Positions 13,252-24,130 of a stretch of DNA of 64,000 bases are shown one piece after another. This DNA is from Cryptomeria japonica (lineage: Eukaryota > Streptophyta > Pinopsida > Cupressales > Cupressaceae), in NCBI RefSeq assembly GCF_030272615.1, contig NC_081410.1, forward strand, positions 141,760,849 through 141,824,848. The letters run 5' to 3'. Under the pieces are notes generated by a model. The model saw only the letters and a program-made list of their open reading frames with translations. It was not told the DNA's origin and did no database searches. Positions within the stretch are counted from its first letter, which is position 1. Every line of letters begins with the position of its first letter. Position numbers and translations under genes: made by a program.

Positions 13252-14330
13252 ATGGAGAGCTTCAGACAACAATTGGAAGGAGCTCTTGTAGACTATGATG
13301 CAGAAAAGGTGAAGAACATCATATTCAAGGATGAACTTAAAACTTGGTTATTGCAAAGAATAAGAGAAAATAACTTCATATGCAGATGCAGAATGAGGAT
13401 GATGAAAAAGAAACTCTTAGAGAACTTGCAAACAAGTTGAGACAAGAAAACAACAATACGAAGAATGAAAAGCAAGATATGACTATGAGGCTATGTAAAG
13501 ATATTGAAGACGGGAAGAAGAATGAAGAAGACCTGACTAGGAGACTTAATGATGCTGGAAATGAAAATCTGAGACTTAGTCATGAAAATGATATGCTAAA
13601 GACATATCTAATTCACATGGAACATGATAAAACTGATCTTATGAGACAAATGGGAATTATGGAAAATGAGTTGGCTACTGCAAATAAATACAAAGACAAA
13701 TTCAAGAAAAGTTTAGAGGAGCTTGATGACATGCTGAAAAGTCAAAAACCTAATGGAGATACTAATGGACTTGGATTTGAAGTTGGAGAAAGTTCTGGCA
13801 CTGCAAACAATCTAGATCAAAACAAACCTGTAAGACAACCTAATGCTTAAAAATTTAATGGTAAATGTTTCAACTGTGACAAATATGGTCATAGAGAAAA
13901 TCAGTGTAGATTTAGAAACAATCAGAATATTAATGTACCCACTGGTCAATGTTCCAAATGCAACAAAATTGGTCATAATTAAGAAAATTGCAGAATGAAT
14001 GTGAAATGTTATGCTTGTGGAAGATATGGACATTTATCTAATCAATGTTGAACACAAACCAGTGTAGGATATGGAAAGGCTATTCAGAGGAATAATGTGA
14101 CTTGTTATGCTTGTAACAAAATTGGACATATTGCTAAATTTTGTAGAAGCAAGACTTCACTGGCAAACAATAAAGGATCCAGTTTGAAAGGCAAAGAAAA
14201 GGTAGATGAGGTAAAGAAATAATTTTCAAAACAATGGATTAAAAAGAGAGATCAGAAAGTTGGTGAAACTATCTCTATACTAGTAGAACACAGTAATCCT
14301 CCACCGGAAGGAGATTCTTCATCCAACTAA
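13252..14330 (+). pseudogene. gag: Gag with coiled coil and four CCHC zinc knuckles (frameshifted)
   Basis: The start chosen is ATG 13252, 58 nt after the primer site. That frame is open to 13440 and shifts near 13375 into the frame that continues to 13850. The middle is a long charged coiled coil (KETLRELANKLRQENNN and following heptads). After a stop near 13850 come four zinc knuckles of the CX2CX4HX4C kind at about 13866-13907, 13951-13993, 14009-14050 and 14103-14144, for example CFNCDKYGHRENQC and CYACNKIGHIAKFC. Knuckles bind element RNA during packaging. Four is more than the one or two usual for copia Gag. One knuckle has an internal stop and one ends in TGA. The frame then runs to a TAA at 14328-14330. 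It is inactive as it stands. Confidence 0.8.
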
Positions 14331-14483
14331 GAAGTAACCCTTTGGGGGTATTGCAACAAGTTGATAATCATGCAGATTACCCTCGGTTGATGGCGAGAAG
14401 ATACATTTCTTCTTTACCGGCAAATGTGTTAAGTTTTCACTCAACCGGCGAGCATTTAATGTAGTTGGTGAGAGATATGTCAT

Positions 14484-14490
14484 TATAAAT
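14484..14490 (+). promoter_or_regulatory. Possible internal TATA box upstream of the accessory ORF
   Basis: TATAAAT sits 144 bp before the ATG at 14634, in a non-coding gap (14331-14633) between gag and the accessory ORF. The spacing would suit separate transcription of that ORF. This is inference from position only. Confidence 0.3.
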
Positions 14491-14633
14491 TAGTTGATTT
14501 CCCTCATTTTTGACTCACTGAGCATTCAAATTATCTAAGAGCGCAAAAACTGAGCAAAGGCATTCAAGGTGAAGGTGCGAAGTGATTTCTTCAGACATTC
14601 AGATTATATTCAAGCAGTAAAAGGTATTTTTCA

Positions 14634-17139
14634 ATGGCCTCTTCTTCTTCTCCTGAATTTATTTCAAACCCTACCATTGTGGAAAATGTGAAACACCCTA
14701 GGCCCGTGTTTAAGATAACTCCCAAAATTGATAAGCAAGATGACTCTATAGGGGCATTTTCGAAGATTCCTAAAGGTGCAACATTTGCAGAAGACCCTAG
14801 GATGTATATACATTGCAATATAGAAGAACTAGGTTATGAAGAAATGATAAAAATGTTTACTAAGGTCATTTGTGATGAACATGGTGTTGTTAAACCCGAA
14901 CATAAAATTATGGAAACTCTAGGTTTTGTAGAAATATTGAATATCCCTCAATTTTTTGAGGAAGTAGTAAGGATTGTATTGAGCAGAGCACATGGAGAAT
15001 CCTTATGGTTAGATTATGTCTGCAAGATAACCCGACAAGCAATTAGGGCAGTGACTAGTTTACCCTCAACCGGTAGCAGACCTGATAAAACAAAGAAGAT
15101 TCCTAACAACAAAGTGATAAGCCTAACCAGAGCAACATCTGACAATAGATCACTGATAGTAAATGATATCAAGGACATCAATGTGAGATTTGTAAGTATG
15201 GTGCTAGGATACAAGACCACACATACTAATAGGATAAATTCAGTTTGTAGTCTCTGTATACACAATGCTTATGAGATGGTAAACAACAATGCAATGATAG
15301 ATGTGTGTGAATGGCTAAAAGATGAGCTTATTGACAATTTGAAAAAGATTAAATGAGATAAGAAAGGTACTTTCCTCTTTGGAAACCTTTTGGTATGCTT
15401 AATGTTGTACTTTGCTAAAGAAATTCCCAGTACAGGACCTAAAGACTTTGGTTATGATACACTGGTAGGAAAACAACTACAGGAAGCTTTTATTGGCATG
15501 GGAACTGCTAGAAACAACAACATAACAAATTACTTCAAAACTTTCCAAGCTTAGATGAGAGCTAGAGAAAGGATACCACAGAGTGTTGTAGATAAATATG
15601 ACAAAGAGATTTGTTTTGTTATCAAAAGAGATGAGATTTTTGATAATTGGGATATATTTTTTGTGGAAAAATAAAAACAAGAGGAAATGAACCGACCTAA
15701 AAAGAAATTTAAAGTGTATCAGAAGGACAAGGACAAGGGAAAAATGGTGGAATTCCAAACATCAAGATTACTGACAATCTATCGCCACCTTTGGATAATG
15801 CATCGGTACACTCAATTGATCCACCGGTTACTGACACTGAAGATATTACACATGATGATACAAACCCTGAATCTAAGATACTCTTTACCATGAATGTGGA
15901 TACTCAGGAAGTAAATATTGTTGTGGATAAGGACAATTTAGAGGTTAAGACAAACAATGTTGATAGTGGCAACATGGCAGAGAAACCAGTAGAAATTGTT
16001 GAAGTTGAGATCCCAACCCAAATAGAGCAACCGTCATAAACTGAGAAACCTACTGAAGGTAAATATGTTGGCACAGGGCCACCGGAGATAGAGATACCGA
16101 CAATTGACCTTTCAGAGAAACACACTAAGATAGAAGTACACACTGAGACAGAAAAACTGGCAATCACAGTGACATTTAAATAGTCTGAGAAACCCTTGCA
16201 GGTTGAGATGCAAACCCAGACTGATCCATCAGAGGAAATTGCAAGTAAAATGGTTACAACTGTTGGAAGAACAGAGGTAATATAGGTAATTGGTCATACA
16301 TCTAGCACATCTATAGATGAATTCAAACCTACCAATGTTACAAAGGTACTTTTGGATTCAATGAAAAAGATAATGGATTGCAATGCATTGGCCTACAAGG
16401 AAATTGATAACACTTTACCAGTTCTTAAAATTTTTTGCACCAAATTGTAACATAGATCATATTAAGGATTCTTTAGGTAAATTGGACACATTGTCCAAAT
16501 TTATTACCGACAATGTAATAACTATTGACAAAGTGAATGAGGACACAATAAAGGAGAGAGTTGAAAAATAGGAACAAATTCTTTGAAGACACCATAAAGA
16601 AGTATACAGAACACCTGAATACATTATTACCAGCACATAATTCTACAATTTTGGAGTACAAAGAGCTATATAGGAAAGCATGCAAACCTCACCTTTTGAC
16701 AGCGGACATAGATAAGGAGATTAGTAGAACACAAAAAGAAATAGATGACATAGCTGATAACATAATTGGTTCATCCGGACATATATCAGTTTTTGAACAG
16801 GAAATGACAGTTTTTTAGGATAAATTAGAGAAACTTGAGAAAGAAAAGCCAAGGATAAGTTCAAATGCTCGAGAACTCAAAAATAAACTTGGTCCTAAGT
16901 TAGACAATCTTATATCTCAGAGAATAGAAATATCTAAGGCATTACTTCAGGGAGAGCGATCACCAGAAGAACACATGCACTATCTCACCAGCACGATCCA
17001 AAAAACTGTGGCAACTTTGAATGATAGCAAAAGGTTTATGCAGAGTCTAAATCTAGTTTTGGCAGATATTTTTCAAGATTGTAATCAACCGGTTACAGAC
17101 CTTGAAGTAAAATTTTTGCACTCGTTTGACTATTTTTGA
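14634..17139 (+). pseudogene. Long accessory ORF replacing pol (about 835 codons, broken)
   Basis: Begins with ATG 14634 (MASSSSPEFISNPTIVENV) and is open to TGA 15354-15356. It continues in the same frame past a further stop near 15552 (MRARERIPQSVVDKYDKEIC) to about 15760. It then shifts frame near 15780, 16390 and 16560 and ends at TGA 17137-17139. Layout: a mostly globular first half; an acidic Thr/Glu/Pro-rich middle (about 15790-16260); a predicted coiled-coil tail (about 16560-17110, with KLEKLEKEKPRISSNAREL). No retroviral enzyme motif or clear membrane segment was seen. The minus-strand ORF at 18761-21318 is homologous in two places. The position between gag and the polypurine tract recalls the extra ORF of some large plant copia elements, but identity is unproven. 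Function unknown. Confidence 0.7.
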
Positions 17140-17159
17140 CAACCTTTTTCATTGATGTC

Positions 17160-17171
17160 AAAGGGGGAGTA
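17160..17171 (+). other. Extra polypurine-tract-like site
   Basis: CAAAGGGGGAGT follows 'cattgatgt', nearly the same text that precedes the true tract 140 bp downstream. It could be a secondary plus-strand primer or a partial duplication. Confidence 0.4.
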
Positions 17172-17299
17172 GTGGAGAGAAAAATGCTTATTTAGAGGAG
17201 ATCATTTGCTCAGGGGGAGCACATCTTTTTGGAAACTTTTTGGACTTCAATTTTTGGAACAATTTTTTTATTTTTCTCATGAGTGTTGGCATCAATGCC

Positions 17300-17311
17300 A
17301 AAGGGGGAGAT
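17300..17311 (+). other. Polypurine tract
   Basis: AAAGGGGGAGAT directly precedes the 3' LTR start TGTTGACATTC, as expected for plus-strand priming. Confidence 0.85.
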
Positions 17312-18111
17312 TGTTGACATTCTACACTCTTATGAGAATAGTTGATATTGTCATTAATGGCAACCAACTGGAAATCATCTGGCAACCAACCAGTAGTAAC
17401 CGACACCGTCAATAGACTTCTACATACATCGGTAGGCACTTCACCAACAACGGCAACAATGCAGACCGACACTCAAGCTAACATGGAATAAAATTTTGTT
17501 TATTGTTTTATAATGTAATTTTCTCTTGTAAAAGATGACATGGGATATTGTAAAAGACTCATATATGCATGCGATCTTATAGGTCATTTTGATATGAGAG
17601 AGAGTGTAATATAGATGATATTTTGTAGAAGGTGATATAGTTGACAGCGAAGGTTTTGGTTATAGACTGAGCTTAAACCAGTACTGAACCTGGCATAGTT
17701 GATGTTGATTTGAAGCAGTACATTGTATTGGATTTTGATAATCCATTTTGTAAGTTAGTGAGACTTATATCTTGTGATTAAGTAGTGAGCTTTAGGTAGT
17801 TGGCCTTCGTGCATGTGCAGGCCCCTCTTTGTAAGTAATATTTATTCATTGGCCAGTGAGTGAATATTGTGGGTCACAAATCCCACCAAGGTTTTTCCCA
17901 CACTGGGTTTCCTTGTTAAATATCTTGTGTTATGGTGTGTTCTCTATGTTATCTTTGTTATTCTTATTTTCTGCATTAATTCTTATTTACTGGTACACTG
18001 TTTTTGGATACAAAGTTCTTAATAAGTTTAAATACTCTGTTAAGCGGTTAGACACTGATTCCCCCCCCCCCCCCCCTCTCAGTGTCTTTGGGACTGTCAT
18101 TGATTCTAACA
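17312..18111 (+). repeat. 3' LTR, 800 bp
   Basis: Starts TGTTGACATTCTACAC and ends GATTCTAACA, then GAGCA. It differs from the 5' LTR by scattered substitutions and a longer C run (16 C at 18061-18076 versus 10 in the 5' LTR). It carries a perfect 8-bp inverted repeat around that run (18051-18058 and 18079-18086). Confidence 0.9.
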
Positions 18112-18748
18112 GAGCACACTACTCAATCACAGTAGGAACCTCACTGACTACATAAAATTCTAGACTACAATCTGGAGAAGTGTGAACTGCTAAGATAGCA
18201 TCATCTATGCCAAATTACAGTTCTGATTTAAGCTCTGTTTGTTCCGGTCTGAAACCCTAAACCCCTTACCAGAATAACCCTTACAATAATTTCCTCAGAT
18301 ACATAATCTCTCCAAATTATTTCGCATCATATTACATTCACATATCCATCACTATGTTTATATCTCTATCTAAATGATCTAATCTTAACTGACCTATATA
18401 CCTTGTACAATTTTTATGCCTTATGTCAGCTTACAAAGATATATACAATATCAAATTACATGTCGGCTAGATAACATAAATGTATGAACATTAAAACATA
18501 TTGTCGATGTTGGATCCAAGATATGTCAGCCTTCAATACCGATAACCTTTACTATACCATGTCATCATGCATTGTTGGTGACCAAAGAAATATTTTTGAC
18601 CTATCGGTGTCGGTGTCGGTGCTAGTGTAGAATCTGTGAAGTGCCTGTTGGTACACCATAGAATCAAAACATGAAGCTGAAACACAAAATCATGTTGCCA
18701 TCAATGACAACATAGTGAAATAAACCAATAGAGTGTCAATTGCCAACA
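18112..18748 (-). repeat. LTR of the minus-strand element, 5'-start portion
   Basis: 18112-18116 is the GAGCA duplication; from 18117 the LTR resumes. In element sense it begins at 18748 with TGTTGGCAATTGACACTC. It aligns along its length with 21615-22231 (shared 'actacataaaattctagac'). Confidence 0.8.
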
Positions 18749-18760
18749 ATATCCCCCTTT
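18749..18760 (-). other. Polypurine tract of the minus-strand element
   Basis: Minus-strand AAAGGGGGATAT directly before TGTTGGCAATTG. It is preceded by 'catcaatgcc', the same context as in the plus-strand element at 17300. Confidence 0.8.
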
Positions 18761-21318
18761 GGCATTGATGGCAACACTCATTTGAAAAATAGTCAAGGTT
18801 TCATCTGTCGCTTTCATCCTGCCCTGCTCCCCCTAAGCTGAATATGAAAAATACTCCATATCTCCAAAAGCTTCAAAACTCTATAACTCCTACTAATGTA
18901 TGCAACTCTTTTATTCTTTTTCACATCTATACTACTCCCCCTTTGAAATCAATGGCATTAAGAATTCTAAAAAGAATGTCAAAGATTAAGAACTGCCCCA
19001 AAAATATCTCACCGGAGCTTGACAAAATTCAAAATTTATGGATAAGCCTTCTCCAGTAACTCCACATAAGTATCCCAGCTGGTTTTGAATGTGTCAAAAA
19101 TAGATACAAGTCCACTCAATAAATATGAAAAAGACTCTTTTTCATTTACCTATGTCAATGTGGGTTTTCCCACCATATACATGCATTCTTTCTTGTGTAC
19201 ACAGAGTGAATCCAACCGGGGACTCACCAAGCCTCTCAGACTTCTGGCTCTAATAATTATTTTGTCTCTTTCCTTTTCAAGGGCATAAATTTGGTTCTCC
19301 AAAATCAAAATTTGGCCATCAATTAATGTAGTCAATGAAATTAATCCATCAAAAGAGTTAGCAATACTTGCAATTTTCTCATGAATCTCTTTTATCTTTT
19401 TATCTACATTTGATGTAAGTGTTTCAGTGTTACAACATACCCTATATATATTTGTACATTGTTTCAAAGAATTTTCTATTAGGATTAGCTTCTCCTCAAT
19501 CTTTTTCTTCTCTATTTCAATTATCTGATCAAATGCAGATCTCTTAGACTGAGTAAATATTTCTAGCGCTTTTCAGTTTGAGATTTATTGTAAGGATTGA
19601 AAGTTTTTTGATATGTGCTTAGTGATTATCTTAAGCTTGTTGGATGGGCTCACTTTATTTTCAATCTTACTCTCCAGGACAAATATGTGTACAACAATGA
19701 TTGATTGATCTATAATCCCTTTGTCTATGGATCCCTCCTTCATCATTTTTTGTGCATCCATCATCATCAGTTCAGTGGGACTCATTTTTGTGATGGTTTT
19801 ATTTTCTACCTGAGAAGTGTCAATTGACATTAATGATGGACCAACAACCGGTTCCCTATCATATTCCCCTATTTTCTCCTCTGATGTTTTATCCTTTATA
19901 ACCTCCTCACTTGCACCGATGGCTTCACCACTTGGTGCAGTCTGTGTAACTGTGGGTTCCTCTATAGGAATAGTAACCCCAACCTATATATTTGTATTCA
20001 GAGGAAAAAATTCTTCAATATTAGTATATTGTACAATGTTAGCTTGTTCATTCTCAGTATTAACCGATATCTCAGTATTTGTCTGTACATTTGTATTTAC
20101 CGGTACTCAATTTCTACTATCTTAATATTTTTCAAAACTGATGGTCAAGTACCCATAATCCCCTTACCTTTTCCTTCAACTGAGGTATCTACAATTTCTG
20201 TCTTGCTTTCCAGTGAAGTAAAGAATCCTCTGTTTTCTCCCAAAAATTTAACCCATGCGTTTTGAGTTTCGTTTATTATTTCATTTACTCTCCCTAGCAT
20301 CAGGCTAGTTATCCTATGTTTACTATTGAAAACTTTTATGTCTACCACCTCAAGTGCCTTTTCCATTTTATCTAGAATTATAGTAACACAGATAGATAAT
20401 AGCTCTTGAATTTTAATGTGTTTATCTTCATGCATAGTTGGTAATCTTCTAGCGTCCAATATGTTATATAACTCAGCTGGTATTTGATTTTCTATCTCTA
20501 TTAAGGCTTTCTTATAAATATCCAAGTATAATAGGACTACTTTCTCTACCTCTCTTTGTTCATCATCCTCTAAGTTTTCATAATAAAATTTAACATTCTT
20601 CAACGTGCCATCTTTAGTGATTTCATCTACTATTTTTGCACAAGTTTTAGGTGGTATGATAGTCACATTACTAGTTTCAAGTGCTAAATTGATGTCACTC
20701 TTCTTCTTACTCTTGGTAGTACCAGATGCAGCTGCAGGTGTAGCTTTAGGTGCTTTCTTATGTGCCAGTAGCTTAATTGTCTAATCAGATGCTTCTTTTC
20801 TTTTGCCTGTGTTTCCGCTGGTTTCTTCCTAACAACCCTCTTAAATGCTAACAATGTGTCATCCTCCAATTCAGATTCTGTAGTAATAGGCTCAATATGA
20901 ACTTCCAGATCCTTCCTCTTTCTGCCTTTCTCCGGGACAGCTTCAATTAGTGCCTTGATGTCTTTTGAGACCTTTTGCACAAATTTACTTGGTTTTCCTT
21001 CCTGCTTCTCTCTTTTCTTCCAATTGAACTCTCTTTCAAGCTCTTGAGTTTTTTGTTGTGCAGTATCATAGGACTTCTCTGCCTCATCAATTTGTGCATC
21101 AATTAGTATTTTTGCATAGGCATCAAGAATCTATACATCTACCTCATAGCCCATTTCCTTAATCCGAATTGTTCGAGGCTTAACTGCTTCCATGAGAGTC
21201 TCATCCTTCTTTACCATAAAGCATATATCGGTAGAGTACTTTTCTACAATATGCTCAGGTACCCTTACCCTAGACCTCATAGATTTTTTAAATGCCTTAA
21301 AATACCCCCATACCTTAT
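18761..21318 (-). pseudogene. Accessory ORF of the minus-strand element (N-terminal half deleted)
   Basis: Read from 21318 downward, the first recognisable residues are YFKAFKKSMRSRVRVPEHIV, aligning with YFKTFQA*MRARERIPQSVV in the plus-strand element (asterisk = stop). The homology therefore starts mid-protein and the earlier half is missing. Further pieces are 20684-20980 (Lys/Glu-rich), 20145-20666 (a 173-residue helical stretch with LEDDEQREVEKVVLLYLDIY), 19585-19830 and 19150-19467. The last contains KEIHEKIASIANSFDGLI and LEKERDKIIIRARSLRGL, matching the coiled-coil tail of the other copy. Several stops and frameshifts separate the pieces. Function unknown. Recurrence in two distinct elements argues that this ORF is a family trait rather than a chance capture. 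Confidence 0.65.
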
Positions 21319-22231
21319 AACATTGAGAGGGGGGTGAATCAGTGTTATACCGGAATAGTAAATTTTAGCCTTATTAAAACATTCATACACCAACCAGTAT
21401 ACCGATACATACATAATTGAAAAAAGTAAAGAAACAAATAAGCCAAACACATAAATAAGAAATATAACACACATATTTATACATGAAAAACCTCAAAGAG
21501 GAAAAACCATGGTGGGGTTTATGACCCACAATATCAATCCACTAGCCATATGAAGAGATATTACAAAATATGAGGGGCCTGTACTTCCAGGAAGGCTTAC
21601 ATCCTAGATCACACTGCTCAATCACAATAGGAGCCTCACTGACTACATAAAATTCTAGACTACAATCCGGAGAAGTGTGAACTGCTAAGATAGCATCATC
21701 TATGCCAGAATATAGTTTCGGTTTAAGCTCTTTCTGTTTCAATTTGAAACCCTAAACCCCTTACCGGAATAACCCTTACAATAATTACCTCACATACATA
21801 ATCTCTCTGAAATATTTCACATCATATTTCATTCACATATCCATCACTATGGCTATATCTCTATCTAAATGATCTAATCTTAACTGACCTATATACCCTA
21901 TACAATTTTTATGCCTTATGTCGGCTTACAAATATATATACAATATCAAATTACATGTCGGCCAAATAACATAATTATATGAACATTAAAACATATTGTC
22001 AATGGCGGATCTAAGATATGTCGGCCTCCAATACCGATAACCTTTACTACACCATGTTGGTCTGCATTGTTGGTGACTAAAGAAATATTTCTGACCTGTC
22101 GGTGTTGGTGTAGAATCTGTGAAGTGCCTACCAGTACACCATAGAATCAAAATATGAAGTCGAAACACAAAATCATGCTGCCATCAATGACAACATAGTG
22201 AAACCAACCAATAGAGTGTCAATTACCAATA
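21319..22231 (-). repeat. Second LTR of the minus-strand element, about 913 bp
   Basis: In plus orientation it runs from 'aacattgagaggggggtg' to 'gtcaattaccaata'. Compared with the other LTR it lacks about 12-15 terminal bases on the interior side and has a changed terminal CA (22230-22231). It is followed by GAATG, the presumed target-site duplication. Confidence 0.75.
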
Positions 22232-22249
22232 GAATGAGCTTTCCTCTTG

Positions 22250-22935
22250 CTCATGCATTCATTGTGTTGCAATTGCCTTCGCAATCACTAAGCAGTCCTA
22301 GCCGCACTCAACATGGGCCTCTCCTATAGTAATTTCTTGAATGATCCTCCTATCATCTGAGATCCACAACTCTCCCATTCCTAATCCCCACTCATTCACA
22401 TCCTCTTCTTCCTCATTTTCATCAACACCAATGTCCATGCAACCCTGGAGACCCTCTTTCCTCACAAATTTCCCCATCATATGTTTTAGGCCTTACCAAA
22501 TTGTTGGTCACAAAGAGAAGGAAATCTAGGTTTCGATTCCTATTCACTTGACTATCATTGAAGTTCTCTAGTTCCATAATCTGCACCACATAAAATATTT
22601 GAACCTCCCTGTCTCCATTCCAAGACAAGTAGTAATGATGTACCAATAGAATGTGTTTATGCTCATCGATATTGTCCAACACTGCATCTATCTTTCCTAG
22701 AAAGGAGTGATGGAAGACCATCTGGCAGACTTTCTTCATTCTTGATTTTTTCGTTTCCCATTTGTATGCAGAGTGCCATGAACATTGCTAGGATATTCAA
22801 GTTCACCCTGTATTTGTGGGTCGCTTTCAGAAATTTGACCCCCCACACCTTCTTCATAGCATGAAGGACTAGAGGATGGCTCATCTCTAGAACCATGAAA
22901 ATCCTTATGTCTGAAATTTCTCCCAAGAATGCCAC
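22250..22935 (-). pseudogene. Unrecognised frameshifted ORF relic
   Basis: Three overlapping minus-strand frames give one decayed protein: 22935-22663 (MAFLGEISDIRIFMVLEMSH), 22739-22422 (MKKVCQMVFHHSFLGKIDAV), then 22480-22298 with an acidic run (DENEEEEDVNEW). The change from one frame to the next without a gap in coding-like sequence suggests frameshifts. No domain recognised. It lies just outside the LTR element, whose insertion may have cut it, because no continuation was seen left of 12076. It may belong to a LINE or another repeat. Confidence 0.35.
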
Positions 22936-23329
22936 CTACTGCTCAGTCGCCTCTAGAAAAATAGGGGTGTCCATTGCTATCGCTCCCATCTCTCTCAAAT
23001 ATAAAAGGGAAAGAATTGTTCCTTCATCCATCCTTTCACAAATAAATAGCCACTAGTCAAAAAGGTGGCATGTTGAAATGAGATCATGCCATAATGGCCC
23101 CTATTTCCAAATTGTACTTCATATAAGGCCTCATTGTTGCCAATCTTTCTCATAATCACCATTTAATGACTTGGAAGGTTGGCATTCTGACACCTTGCAA
23201 ATGTACCATTCAATTCCTAACCTTTATTTTCTTATGATTTTGGTTGTGTAGTTCTCTTTTCAATCAAATTAAATGCCATGTGTGAAACCACCACCAACAT
23301 GACGCTACCTTATTCAATTACTTTAGTGG
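22936..23329. other. No feature identified
   Basis: AT-rich, no coding signal, ending where the TCGCC-rich block begins. Confidence 0.4.
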
Positions 23330-23900
23330 CAAATATTCGCCAATGGCAAATTTTTCACGTCGGCCCTGTCGGAAATGGTGAATATTTTGTACTGTATGGG
23401 GGTGGCCATGTCGCCAGAACATTATCAATTTCCGTCAACGTCATGGCCCGATCGCCATATGTTTTATGCAATTGAATGTTTCTATGCGATGATTTCGCCA
23501 ATACAATATATGGTGGACGCACGGTAAATTTAATTATTTCGCCTACACTCTCCGAGGTTACCTTAATAGATGACCTTAATTCTCCTATAGGCATGTGAAG
23601 ATTTATTATTCGGGGGGACCCAATTCGCCCGACATCTTGCCGACGCGTGTCTCCAGTCACCCCAAATTTCGCCAACTATATTGTATTTGCTATTCGCCTA
23701 TTATTTGGACGACCTATAATCGCCTCGAAAATTACGTAAGTCGTATTTGGACGACTTATAATCGCCTCAAAAATTACATAAGTCGTATTTGGACGACCTA
23801 TAATCACCTCGAAAATTACATAAGTCATGTTATAATTACACGGGATTTGCCAAATATTTGTATACTGGTAAATTCCCGCGGAATTCGCCATATAAGGATT
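23330..23900 (+). repeat. TCGCC-rich block with a 3 x 42-bp tandem array
   Basis: TCGCC occurs about eleven times in 560 bp, always on the plus strand (for example near 23335, 23452, 23497, 23667 and 23885). At 23702, 23744 and 23786 a 42-bp unit (starting TATTTGGACGACCTATAATC) is repeated three times to 23827. Subterminal repeats of this kind are typical of DNA transposon ends, where transposase binds. The block directly precedes a transposase promoter. Confidence 0.6.
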
Positions 23901-23902
23901 GG

Positions 23903-23910
23903 TATAAATA
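23903..23910 (+). promoter_or_regulatory. TATA box of the transposase gene
   Basis: TATAAATA about 245 bp before the chosen ATG, followed by an apparent leader and a small intron. The spacing would put the transcription start near 23935. Confidence 0.55.
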
Positions 23911-24047
23911 CATGCAAAGATCAGATCTATCTCAACACAATCTGGTGGGTTCTAGGCTCTGAATTCTGATCAATAGCGAAGTTTTAGACCAAGGAAAATC
24001 ATTGTTGTTGATTGTATTGGCGACTGCCTGTTACCTAAAGCCTAAAG

Positions 24048-24130
24048 GTGAGCAATCATATTTTTGAACTAGTATATTATACATTATAGTCTATTATTGC
24101 TTCTTCAACAAATTGATATTTTTTTGGCAG
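24048..24130 (+). other. Probable 83-bp intron in the 5' leader
   Basis: Donor AAAG|GTGAGC at 24047/24048 and a T-rich acceptor TTTTTTTGGCAG| ending at 24130, with an AT-rich body, as in plant introns. Splicing would leave the ATG at 24148 shortly after the exon junction. Confidence 0.55.

Larger units (their letters stand above)
12388..18111 (+). mobile_element. Complete non-autonomous copia-type LTR retrotransposon (gag plus accessory ORF, no pol)
   Basis: It has two near-identical LTRs (12388-13180 and 17312-18111), an exact GAGCA duplication, a primer site complementary to initiator tRNA-Met and a polypurine tract. The 4.1 kb interior encodes a gag with four CCHC knuckles, then a long unrelated ORF. 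I find no protease, integrase, RT or RNase H motif, and there is no room for them. Copia-like affiliation rests on the primer site, the 5-bp duplication, TGTTGG ends and the gag style, since pol is absent. It must have been mobilised in trans. It inserted into the LTR of the minus-strand element. Confidence 0.85.
12081..22231 (-). mobile_element. Minus-strand pol-less copia-type LTR element, split by a younger element
   Basis: Two LTR copies (12081-12387 joined to 18117-18748, and 21319-22231) bracket a 2.6 kb interior. Flanking pentamers GATTG (12076-12080) and GAATG (22232-22236) look like a diverged target-site duplication. The left LTR is cut at 12387 by the complete element 12388-18111. 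The interior keeps the polypurine tract and the C-terminal part of an accessory ORF, but lacks primer site, gag and the first half of that ORF. The internal boundary of the 21319 LTR is also truncated, so a deletion joined mid-ORF to the LTR end. No pol domain is present. Confidence 0.75.

Noticed and set aside
15477-15758. Minus-strand open frame opposite the accessory ORF
   Set aside because: Shadow of the plus-strand coding sequence; hydrophobic only because the sense strand is Lys/Glu-rich.
23702-23827. Direct repeats considered as a CRISPR array
   Set aside because: Units are contiguous with no spacers, and the context is a plant transposon.
23595-23969. Open frame with a threefold repeated peptide
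   Set aside because: It is the translation of the 3 x 42-bp DNA array; a unit divisible by three keeps it open. It ends just past the TATA box of the transposase.
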